From the NCBI GenBank assembly GCA_934636305.1, contig CAKUAM010000091.1, forward strand, positions 1-6,922: a DNA stretch of 6,922 bases, in the 5' to 3' direction. Of the stretch, positions 1 to 6,022 are shown in pieces. This stretch comes from an uncultured Oscillospiraceae bacterium (GTDB lineage Bacteria > Bacillota > Clostridia > Oscillospirales > Oscillospiraceae). Both the position numbers and the translations under genes were made by a program. Each line of letters begins with the position of its first letter. Position 1 is the stretch's first letter. A model generated the notes under the pieces. That model had not been told where the DNA came from, did not search any database, and saw only the letters and a list, made by a program, of their open reading frames with translations.

Positions 1-12
1 GGCCACAGAGGA

Positions 13-59
13 TCAGAGACGGCGTTTACGGCGGCTCGTTCTGTCGTGGCCGTTTCTGA
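13..59. repeat. Inverted repeat 1 (possible hairpin)
   Basis: TCAGAGACGGC (13-23) is complementary to GCCGTTTCTGA (49-59): 11 pairs, with one G-U wobble in plus-strand RNA (G18 with U54) that would be an A-C mismatch in minus-strand RNA. The 25-base loop is GC-rich. No T tract follows on either side, so it is not a canonical intrinsic terminator. A competing 7-bp pairing exists between 18-24 (GACGGCG) and 62-68 (CGCCGTC). Confidence 0.6.
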
Positions 60-80
60 CGCGCCGTCGGAGGCATAACC
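37..80. repeat. Imperfect direct repeat, copy 1 (downstream of aroQ)
   Basis: Begins CGTTC and ends TAACC on the plus strand. It contains a 17-base core at 48-64 (GGCCGTTTCTGACGCGC) identical to 116-132. Similarity to copy 2 runs over about 44 bases, with scattered substitutions and one single-base gap near 76. The offset between copies is 68 bases. The family and function are unknown to me. Confidence 0.75.
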
Positions 81-92
81 AAGTCGAAAATT

Positions 93-127
93 TCAGAGAT
101 ATTACGTTCGGTGCAGGCCGTTTCTGA
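93..127. repeat. Inverted repeat 2 (weaker hairpin)
   Basis: TCAGAGA (93-99) can pair with TTTCTGA (121-127): seven pairs with a G-U wobble (G98 with U122) at the same relative place as in inverted repeat 1, and a 21-base loop. The right arm lies in the shared direct-repeat core. A seven-pair stem of this kind is marginal alone; its parallel to repeat 1 is the reason for listing it. Confidence 0.4.
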
Positions 128-149
128 CGCGCTGCTGGAGACCTATACC
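105..149. repeat. Imperfect direct repeat, copy 2 (runs into the aroQ stop codon)
   Basis: Same pattern as copy 1: CGTTC at the start, the identical 17-base core at 116-132, GGAG, then TATACC. The final seven bases (143-149) are the complement of the aroQ TAG stop and part of its last two codons, so the repeat straddles the end of the gene. Upstream of both copies is a shared TCAGAG (13-18 and 93-98), 12 bases closer in this copy. Confidence 0.75.
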
Positions 150-583
150 TTTGTCTGCAAATATTCCTTCAGGAACAAAATTGCCTGGCGGTAGCCCTCA
201 AAGCCTAGTCCCATGTATGTCTTGACGCAGGCCAGCCGCGCATAGGAGATCTGCCGGAAGTCCTCACGCTTCGTGACATCGGACAGATGAACCTCCACCG
301 CCGGAATAGCGACCGCCTTGAGCGCGTCAAGAATGGCGACGCTCGTGTGCGTGTAGGCGGCGGGGTTGATGACAATGCCGTCGTAGATGCCGTAGGCAGC
401 CTGAATTTCGTCGACAAGCGCGCCCTCGTGATTGGACTGGAACACCTTGCAGCAGATCCCGGCCTCACGGCAGGCATCCTCGCAGAAGCGCACCAGCGCG
501 TCATAGTTCTGCTTGCCGTAGATATCCGGCTCACGCAGGCCGAGCAGATTGAGATTCGGCCCGTTCAGAATGAGAAGCTTCAT
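143..583 (-). CDS. aroQ: 3-dehydroquinate dehydratase, type II
   Basis: Reversibly dehydrates 3-dehydroquinate to 3-dehydroshikimate (step 3), feeding the dehydrogenase half of the gene just upstream. This is the small dodecameric type II enzyme, unrelated to the Schiff-base type I (AroD). It has 146 residues, the normal size. Motifs: LNGPNLNLLGLREPDIYG (6-23) with catalytic Tyr22 and Arg17, QSNHEGALVDEI (49-60), NPAAYTHTSVAILDAL (73-88), EVHLSDVTKREDFRQIS (97-113, His99), and GLGFEGY near the end. The common Asn after HLS is Asp102 here, a substitution I believe occurs in other clostridial enzymes. ATG at 583 overlaps the upstream TGA (ATGA); GGAGGT at 590-595 is the ribosome site. It is the last gene of the visible operon. 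The TAG stop at 145-143 lies inside a repeat copy that continues downstream. Confidence 0.96.
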   Translation of the reverse strand: MKLLILNGPNLNLLGLREPDIYGKQNYDALVRFCEDACREAGICCKVFQSNHEGALVDEIQAAYGIYDGIVINPAAYTHTSVAILDALKAVAIPAVEVHLSDVTKREDFRQISYARLACVKTYMGLGFEGYRQAILFLKEYLQTKV

Positions 584-1812
584 CCCAATACCTCCAGAAT
601 TTCGTTTATTGTGTCAGAAAGAGCGCCGTCGTTGCTTATCATATGGTCAGCGAAGCGTTCATATAGCGGTTTGCGCTGGGCATAGATGGCTTCGGCCCCC
701 AGCGCCTGAGAGACAGGCCGCCCTGCAGACGGAAGCAGGTCCAGTGCACGCGTCAGGCAGAAGATCGTCCCGTTCTGACGCAGAAGCGGGTAATTCTCTG
801 CGCGCGTGACGCAGCCGCCGCCCGTGGCAAGAATGCAGCCCGAGCGCTTGCCGAGCCCGGCAAGCACGGCGGTTTCGCGCCGGCGGAAGCCGTCCTCACC
901 CTCCAGCCGGAAAATATCCGGGATGGACATGCCCGCCTGCTGGACAAGAATTTCATCCGCGTCCAGAAACGGCCGGTGAAGCGTTTCGGCCAGCGCCCTG
1001 CCGACGGAGGTCTTTCCGCAGCCCGGCATGCCGATCAGGACAATGTTCTGCATGCCGCGCGCGAGTGCGGCGGTGATTGTCGGGATCACAGAATCCGGCA
1101 GAGCGCTGCCGGTAAAGTCCTCACAGCTCTTTTTTGCCTGCGCGACGAGCATCTGCAGACCATTTTCACGCTTGAGCCCGCGTGATTCCGCCTGCAGGAG
1201 AAAATCCGTCCGGGCCGGGTTGTAGACAACGTCCAGCGCGGCTTCCAGAGCCGGCAGCTGCGAAAGCTGAACCGGTGAGACGCCGGTGTCCGGATACATA
1301 CCGACCGGGGTGGTGTTGACGGCAATCTGTGCGTCGGCATGCCGCGCGAGATTATCATAGGTATTTTCTCCGCGGCGGGAGATCACGACGACCTCACGTG
1401 CGCCGAGCTTCCGCAGGACGTACTGCGCTGTGGCGGATGCACCGCCCGAGCCGAAAACCAGCGCCTTCTTCCCGGTAATCTCTGCGCCGCTGCTGCGTAC
1501 GAGCATTTCAAAACCGTAGGCGTCGGTGTTGTCGCCGTAGAGCGTACCGTCTGGCTGGCGCACGAGTGTGTTGACCGCGCCGATGGCGCGCGCGGTGTCG
1601 GAAAGCTCTGCGCAGTAGGCGATCACATCTTTTTTATAGGGAATCGTGACGTTCAGGCCATCAAAGCGGCCTGAACGCAGAAATGCGTCCAGATCCTCCG
1701 GCTCCACCTCGAAAAGCGCATAGGAATAGTCGGCCAGCTGCCGGTGAATTGCGGGGGAATAGCTGTGGCCGAGCTTGCGGCCCAGCAGCCCGCAGGTAAG
1801 CTTAGAATCCAT
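580..1812 (-). CDS. aroE/aroK: Bifunctional shikimate dehydrogenase-shikimate kinase fusion (AroE-AroK)
   Basis: One 410-residue chain for two consecutive reactions: NADPH reduction of 3-dehydroshikimate to shikimate, then ATP phosphorylation to shikimate-3-phosphate. Residues 1 to ~245 are the dehydrogenase: GHSYSPAIH (15-23), NVTIPYKK (54-61, catalytic Lys60), GAVNT (78-82), GDNTDAYGF (93-101, catalytic Asp97), the nucleotide loop GSGGAS (121-126), NTTPVGM (166-172), VVYNPARTDFL and ENGLQMLVAQA. Residues ~254-410 are the kinase: Walker A GMPGCGKT (261-268), FLDADE (282-287), FRRRE (309-313) for shikimate binding, TGGG (330-333), a short lid with GRP (364-366), and RKPLYERFAD (380-389). The join is short (about residues 236-254). 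Met254 (ATG at 1053) has no Shine-Dalgarno upstream, so a separate kinase product is unlikely. Both halves keep their catalytic residues. The stop forms ATGA with aroQ. Confidence 0.95.
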   Translation of the reverse strand: MDSKLTCGLLGRKLGHSYSPAIHRQLADYSYALFEVEPEDLDAFLRSGRFDGLNVTIPYKKDVIAYCAELSDTARAIGAVNTLVRQPDGTLYGDNTDAYGFEMLVRSSGAEITGKKALVFGSGGASATAQYVLRKLGAREVVVISRRGENTYDNLARHADAQIAVNTTPVGMYPDTGVSPVQLSQLPALEAALDVVYNPARTDFLLQAESRGLKRENGLQMLVAQAKKSCEDFTGSALPDSVIPTITAALARGMQNIVLIGMPGCGKTSVGRALAETLHRPFLDADEILVQQAGMSIPDIFRLEGEDGFRRRETAVLAGLGKRSGCILATGGGCVTRAENYPLLRQNGTIFCLTRALDLLPSAGRPVSQALGAEAIYAQRKPLYERFADHMISNDGALSDTINEILEVLG

Positions 1813-2881
1813 ATCCGACCTCCTTTTTTCGCGTCATCAGCGCGTCGAGCACGGCAATTGCCGCCGCGGCCTCCACACACGGGACAGCGCGCGGGACGAT
1901 ACACGGATCATGCCGGCCATGAATGGTGAGCGGCGCGTTTTCCATGCCGGAGAGGCTGACGGAGCGCTGCTCGCGGGAGATAGACGGCGTGGGCTTGAAC
2001 GCGGCGCGGAACACAAGCGGCATGGCGTTGGAAATGCCGCCGAGAATGCCGCCGCAGTTGTTCGTCTCGGTGACGACCGCTCCGTCTATGACGCGGAAGG
2101 CATCGTTGTTTTCGCTGCCGCGCATGCCTGCTGCGGCAAAGCCGGCGCCGAATTCCAGTCCCTTCACGGCAGGAATGGCAAACACCGTGCGCGCAATCAA
2201 ATTTTCAAGCCCGTCGAACATGGGATTGCCAATGCCGGCCGGCAGGCCGTCGACCACACATTCAATAATCCCGCCAACAGAGTCCTGCGCCTGTCTGGCT
2301 TCTGCAATCTCCGCCTGCATGGCGGCTGCCGCAGCGTCAGAGACGGCAGGGAACGGCTTGTGATCGACGGGGGCGTCAAACGGCGCATCGTCGCGGACAG
2401 GGCCGATGGATAAAATGTGCGCGCGGACCGAAATACCCTGCGAGGCCAGCAGCTGCAGGCAGATGCCGCCTGCAATGCACAGGGGCGCGGTCAGCCGGCC
2501 GGAAAAGTGGCCGCCGCCGGCCGCGTCCTGTGCGCCGCCGAATTTCATCTGCGCGGTATAGTCGGCATGGCCGGGCCGCGGGATATCCATAAGATTTTCA
2601 TAATCGCCGGAGCGGGTGTTGGTGTTGCGGATGATGGCCGTCAGCGGTGCGCCGCATGTGCGCCCATTTTTGAGGCCGCACAGGATCTCCGGCACGTCGG
2701 CCTCCCTGCGCGGCGTGGACCAGGCGTTCTGGCCGGGTGCACGGCGGGCAAGAAAGCGCTGCAGCGCCTCCGGATCTACTGCAAAGCCGGCAGGAAGGCC
2801 GTCCATGGTGACGCCGATGGCCGGTGCGTGCGACTGCCCGAAAATGGCGACGGTAAAATTGCCGGTATAGACGCTGCTCAT
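1802..2881 (-). CDS. aroC: Chorismate synthase
   Basis: Eliminates phosphate from EPSP to give chorismate, the last common step; needs reduced FMN. The chain of 359 residues is family length. It opens with GNFTVAIFGQSHAPAIGV (7-24), where the usual GESHG reads GQSHA; the conserved Ser17 and His18 remain. RRAPGQN (46-52), STPRREAD (55-62), then NTNTRSGDYEN and RPGHADYT (102-109, second conserved His105) follow. GGGHFSGRLTAPL (122-134) replaces the GGGRSSARET of enteric enzymes, matching the form I expect in Clostridia. SENNDAF, NNCGGILGGIS, FKPTPSIS and GRHDPCIVPRAVP near the C terminus complete the FMN and substrate site. The start at 2881 gives ATGA with the aroA stop; AAGGAGG at 2889-2895 is seven bases upstream. 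Its last 11 bases overlap aroE-aroK. Confidence 0.96.
   Translation of the reverse strand: MSSVYTGNFTVAIFGQSHAPAIGVTMDGLPAGFAVDPEALQRFLARRAPGQNAWSTPRREADVPEILCGLKNGRTCGAPLTAIIRNTNTRSGDYENLMDIPRPGHADYTAQMKFGGAQDAAGGGHFSGRLTAPLCIAGGICLQLLASQGISVRAHILSIGPVRDDAPFDAPVDHKPFPAVSDAAAAAMQAEIAEARQAQDSVGGIIECVVDGLPAGIGNPMFDGLENLIARTVFAIPAVKGLEFGAGFAAAGMRGSENNDAFRVIDGAVVTETNNCGGILGGISNAMPLVFRAAFKPTPSISREQRSVSLSGMENAPLTIHGRHDPCIVPRAVPCVEAAAAIAVLDALMTRKKEVGYGF
1820..1827 (-). promoter_or_regulatory. Shine-Dalgarno of the aroE-aroK fusion, nested in aroC codons
   Basis: AAGGAGGT on the minus strand, seven bases before the ATG at 1812. It is formed by the Lys-Lys-Glu-Val codons near the end of aroC, so the aroC C terminus is partly constrained by the next gene's ribosome site. 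It supports the 1812 start and an 11-bp overlap rather than a shorter aroE. Confidence 0.8.
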
Positions 2882-4137
2882 GGTTGTTCCTCCTTGAGTG
2901 ATGCAAAATCTTCCCAGAATGCGGGATAGGATTTGGCAACGCAGGCGCTGTTTTTCACGCAGACAGGCGCGCGGCTGCCGCAGGCTGCGACCGCCGCGCT
3001 CATGGCGATGCGGTGGTCATTGCAGGAATCCACGCTGCCGCCGGCAAGCGCCGCACGGCCCGTGATGATGAGCCCGTCCGGCAGCTCCTGTACAGTTCCG
3101 CCAAGCGAGGTGATGAGCTGGGCTGTGGCAGTGAGGCGGTCAGATTCCTTCAGGCGCAGGCGCGCGGCATTTTCAATGCGCGTCTCGCCGCCCGACAGGG
3201 CTGCCAGTACGCTGACGACGGGAATCAGATCCGGGATTGGCCCGGCGTCCACAGAAATGCCGCGCAGCGTGCCGCGGCGGACGGTAATGGTATCTGCATC
3301 CCCGGTAATATCCGCGCCGAAGCGGGATAAAAGGTCGGCGATGGCGCGGTCAGCCTGCAAAGAGCGGCTGCTCAGGCCGGAAACCGTGATGCCGGACGCA
3401 GACAGCGCGCCCATGCAGAGATAAAACGCAGCATTGGACCAGTCACCCTCGACGTGCTGGACAGCGGGCGCGCGATAGCGCTGGCCACCGGGGATGGTAT
3501 AGCAGGCGCCGCCCTTTTGCAGCGTGATGCCCGAGGCCGAGATGGCCTGCTCGGTCATGGCGACATACTGCGCCGACTGCAGCGTCCCGGTAACGCGGAG
3601 TGTGCTGGCACCATCCAGCAGCGGCAGCGCGAACAGAAGCCCGGAGATAAACTGGGAGGACACATTGCCGGGGAGTGCAAAGCTGCCCGGCGTGAGGCGG
3701 CCTGATACATGCAGAATGTCGCCTGCGCGGCGCAGCTGCACGCCGTGCGCGCATAAAAGCTCCCACAGGGGAGACAGCGGCCTGTCCGGCAGCCGCCCAT
3801 GCATGCGGATCTCTGCCGTAAGGCCGAGCGCCGCGACAACCGGCAGCAAAAACCGCAGCGTCGAGCCGCTTTCTCCGGCGTCCAGCTTCACGGCAGCTTC
3901 TCGGTGAGGAAGAACCACCGGACGGATGCAGAGCCCGTCCGGCTCTATGGAAAATCCGGCGCTCAGCGCCTGCAGGCACTGCATGGTGGCGTCAATATCC
4001 TCGCTGAAGCCGCTTAGGATCAGGCGCGACGGCGCGTCGGAGAGCGCCGCGCAGATGAGCATCCGGTGCGCCTGCGATTTGGAGGCGGGGATGCGGATGC
4101 TGCCGGTGCGCGGGCCAGGGGCGAGCGTGACATTCAT
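2878..4137 (-). CDS. aroA: 5-enolpyruvylshikimate-3-phosphate synthase (EPSPS), start revised to 4137
   Basis: Transfers the enolpyruvyl group of PEP to shikimate-3-phosphate (step 6); it is the glyphosate target. An ATG at 4161 would add eight residues (MAEGRWCT) lying inside aroB. The ATG at 4137 is preferred because it gives MNVTLAPGP, the expected family N terminus, makes the same ATGA overlap with aroB as other junctions, and has an AGGTGG site six bases upstream. The resulting 419 residues fit the family. Visible motifs: PASKSQAHR (17-25; Lys20, Ser21, Arg25 substrate contacts), GESGSTLRF (88-96), PDRPLS, NVSSQFISGLLFALP, a PDLIP motif with the active-site Asp, LRLKESDRL, CNDHRIAMS, and a C-terminal AKSYPAFWEDF. 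In the glyphosate loop the Gly (Gly91) and Arg (Arg95) are kept, but Phe96 replaces the Pro of the E. coli enzyme (Pro101). No sign of decay. Confidence 0.95.
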   Translation of the reverse strand: MNVTLAPGPRTGSIRIPASKSQAHRMLICAALSDAPSRLILSGFSEDIDATMQCLQALSAGFSIEPDGLCIRPVVLPHREAAVKLDAGESGSTLRFLLPVVAALGLTAEIRMHGRLPDRPLSPLWELLCAHGVQLRRAGDILHVSGRLTPGSFALPGNVSSQFISGLLFALPLLDGASTLRVTGTLQSAQYVAMTEQAISASGITLQKGGACYTIPGGQRYRAPAVQHVEGDWSNAAFYLCMGALSASGITVSGLSSRSLQADRAIADLLSRFGADITGDADTITVRRGTLRGISVDAGPIPDLIPVVSVLAALSGGETRIENAARLRLKESDRLTATAQLITSLGGTVQELPDGLIITGRAALAGGSVDSCNDHRIAMSAAVAACGSRAPVCVKNSACVAKSYPAFWEDFASLKEEQP

Positions 4138-5192
4138 TGTGCACCACCTGCCTTCAGCCAATCGGAAATTTCGGCGGCGGGTGTTTTCAGAATCCGGCAG
4201 TCGCCGATTGCAGCCGGAACAATCAGATTGATCGAATCTCCGGCAGATTTTTTATCATGCAGCACAACCGGCAGCATTTGCTCTGCCGGATACATGCAGT
4301 CAGTGGGCAGCTGGTACTGCTGCAGAAGCGCAAGGCCCTCGTCGCGCGTCTGCGCCGAGCAGACGCCGTGCGCCGCACCGGCGCGCAGCATCATGGCCAT
4401 GCCGGTGGCAACGGCGCTGCCGTGACTGACGGCGAAGCCGCTGCAGGCTTCGATGCCGTGGCCGAACGTGTGCCCGAGGTTCAGAAGCTGTCTTGTGCCG
4501 CGGTCAAACTCATCCTCGGCCACGACGTCGCGCTTCATCTTCACGCAGGTTTCAATAATATGCGCAAGCTGCTGGCGGGGCGGCGTGGCCTGGAGTTCGT
4601 CAAAAAAGGCGGCGCTGCGCAAAATGGCATATTTGATGACTTCCGCGCAGCCATCGCGGAAAATATCCTCCGGCAGCGTGGAGAGGCAGTCCGGGTCGCA
4701 CAGCACAAGCTGCGGCTGATAGAAGGTGCCGACCAGATTCTTCCCGGCGGGCAGGTCGATGGCAGTCTTGCCGCCGACGGAGGAGTCCACCATGGCAAGA
4801 AGCGTCGTGGGGATCTGGATAAAGCCGATGCCGCGCAGATAGGTTGACGCGGCAAAGCCTGTCAGATCGCCGACCACGCCGCCGCCCAGCGCGACAAGCG
4901 CGTCGGCGCGGGTGAGACGGTTCTCTGCCAGCGTGTTCAAAAGTGCAAGATAGGTCTGGGCACATTTTGACGATTCTCCGTGCGGAAATACGAAGCGGCA
5001 CACGGCGAAGCCCGCGTGCGCCAGCGCAGCCTGCACCTGCTCGCCATACAGCGCCCAAACGCTGTCGTCAGAGACGAGCATGAGCGTCTTAGCGCCTGAG
5101 ACGGCGCGGATCTGCTGGCCGGCCGCTTGCAAAAGACCGCTTTCAATCTGCACGTCATATTGACGCGACGCGTTTACATGGACGGTTCTCAT
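4134..5192 (-). CDS. aroB: 3-dehydroquinate synthase
   Basis: Converts DAHP to 3-dehydroquinate using a metal ion and catalytic NAD+ (shikimate step 2). At 352 residues it has the usual family length. The NAD-binding N-terminal half contains GGGVVGDLTGFAAS (103-116) and YLRGIGFIQIPTTLLAMVDS (118-137), followed by SVGGKTAIDLPAGKNLVGTF. The metal ligands are present: Glu184 in CAEVIKYA, His241 in NLGHTFGHGIE (238-248) and His257 in VSHGSA; a DKK motif near residue 314 is also retained. The start at 5192 forms ATGA with the tyrA stop and has a strong Shine-Dalgarno (AAGGAGGAGG-like, 5201-5212) inside the tyrA coding sequence. The 3' end overlaps the aroA start at 4137-4134. All key residues are intact, so it is expected to be active. 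Confidence 0.96.
   Translation of the reverse strand: MRTVHVNASRQYDVQIESGLLQAAGQQIRAVSGAKTLMLVSDDSVWALYGEQVQAALAHAGFAVCRFVFPHGESSKCAQTYLALLNTLAENRLTRADALVALGGGVVGDLTGFAASTYLRGIGFIQIPTTLLAMVDSSVGGKTAIDLPAGKNLVGTFYQPQLVLCDPDCLSTLPEDIFRDGCAEVIKYAILRSAAFFDELQATPPRQQLAHIIETCVKMKRDVVAEDEFDRGTRQLLNLGHTFGHGIEACSGFAVSHGSAVATGMAMMLRAGAAHGVCSAQTRDEGLALLQQYQLPTDCMYPAEQMLPVVLHDKKSAGDSINLIVPAAIGDCRILKTPAAEISDWLKAGGAQ
4144..4149 (-). promoter_or_regulatory. Shine-Dalgarno site deciding the aroA start
   Basis: On the minus strand AGGTGG lies six bases before the ATG at 4137-4135. It sits within the last codons of aroB and supports initiation at 4137 over the upstream in-frame ATG at 4161. Confidence 0.7.
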
Positions 5193-6022
5193 CGGCCGTC
5201 AACCTCCTCCTTGCGCTTTTTGCCCTCCTCAAGAAGAGCGGTGAGCGCTTCGCTGTCGCCGGCGGCGATGGCCGCGCGGTACTGCATCAGATTTTCCATC
5301 AGGCAGTCGAGCTCCTGCAGCATGAAATCCCTGTTTTCCAGAAACAGCTCCGACCACATGGGCGCATTCAGCCATGCCACGCGGGTCATATCCTTGTAGC
5401 TGCCGGCGGAAAAACCCTTGTGCGCGCTTGCCGTGGGGCTTTTGATGTAGGCGTTGGAGACCAGATGCGCCATCTGGGAGGTGAACGCAATCATCTCGTC
5501 ATGGCTCTGCGCGGTGGTGACAGAATAGCAGCCGAAGCCGGCAGGGGAGAGAAGCTCCTTCACGCGCGTCAGAAGCGCAATGTTGTCAAAATCGGGCGGC
5601 ACAATGACCATCGGCGCGTTGTGATAGAGGTTCGCGCGCGCATGGCCGAAGCCGGAGTATTGTGTACCGGCCATCGGATGGCCGCCGAGATACGTAAAGC
5701 CATATTCACGGGCCAACGGAAAGCAGGCCTCACAAACCACGCGTTTGGTGCCGCAGCAGTCAATCACCACCGGGTGCGGCCCAATGTGCGGCGCAGCCTC
5801 GCGCAGATAGTCAACGGCTGCCTGCGGCCGCACACAGATGAGCACAAGGTCGCAGCCGGCAATGTTCTGCATGGTAAGCGGTTCGTCCACAGCGTCCGCC
5901 AGCCGTGCGAAGCTCAGTACGCTCTCGTCAAGATCATATCCCAGTACGGTCCACCCGGCGGCGTGATAAGCCTTGGCAAACGAGCCGCCGATGAGGCCAA
6001 GGCCTACGATGCCGGCTCTCAT
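5189..6022 (-). CDS. tyrA: Prephenate dehydrogenase (TyrA), without ACT or chorismate mutase domain
   Basis: Oxidatively decarboxylates prephenate to 4-hydroxyphenylpyruvate with NAD(P)+, committing chorismate to tyrosine. The 277-residue chain begins directly with a Rossmann fold: GLGLIGGS at residues 7-14, and an acidic residue (Asp30, GYDLD) at the end of beta-2 that favours NAD+. DCCGTK (88-93) and GGHPMAGT (113-120, with His115 at the conserved active-site histidine) follow. The helical dimerisation domain carries SHDEMIAFTSQMAHLVSNA (173-191) and GFSAGSYKDMTRVA (203-216, Arg214 a likely prephenate contact). The chain ends after this domain: there is no C-terminal ACT domain as in the longer Bacillus-type enzyme and no fused mutase as in enteric TyrA. 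The start at 6022 overlaps the aroF stop by ATGA. The upstream Shine-Dalgarno is the weakest in the operon (GAGG at 6033-6036), so initiation may rely on coupling to aroF. Confidence 0.94.
   Translation of the reverse strand: MRAGIVGLGLIGGSFAKAYHAAGWTVLGYDLDESVLSFARLADAVDEPLTMQNIAGCDLVLICVRPQAAVDYLREAAPHIGPHPVVIDCCGTKRVVCEACFPLAREYGFTYLGGHPMAGTQYSGFGHARANLYHNAPMVIVPPDFDNIALLTRVKELLSPAGFGCYSVTTAQSHDEMIAFTSQMAHLVSNAYIKSPTASAHKGFSAGSYKDMTRVAWLNAPMWSELFLENRDFMLQELDCLMENLMQYRAAIAAGDSEALTALLEEGKKRKEEVDGR

Noticed and set aside
31..82. Small gene after aroQ on the minus strand (ATG at 76-74, about 16 codons, ending at a TAA at 28-30)
   Set aside because: No convincing ribosome site, a very short basic product, and it coincides with the repeat unit.
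1..142. Intrinsic terminator for the operon
   Set aside because: The inverted repeats are not followed by a T-rich tract on the minus strand; termination may occur further left or be Rho-dependent.
37..149. CRISPR array
   Set aside because: Only two imperfect copies, diverged at the edges, with a ~24-base intervening segment that is itself partly repeated; no cas genes nearby.
287..685. A 132-codon plus-strand frame across the aroQ/aroE-K junction, and similar long plus-strand frames opposite aroB and tyrA (4137-4847, 5420-6130)
   Set aside because: All lie opposite conserved enzymes and have no motif of their own; they are shadows of the minus-strand codons.
1051..1053. Internal ATG (Met254) as an independent aroK start
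   Set aside because: No Shine-Dalgarno precedes it, and the dehydrogenase frame runs into it without a stop; a true fusion is the simpler reading.
1775..2413. A 212-codon open frame on the plus strand opposite aroC
   Set aside because: It is antisense to a fully conserved chorismate synthase; long antisense frames are expected in GC-rich coding DNA. Its composition is Arg/Gly/Ala-rich with no recognisable domain.
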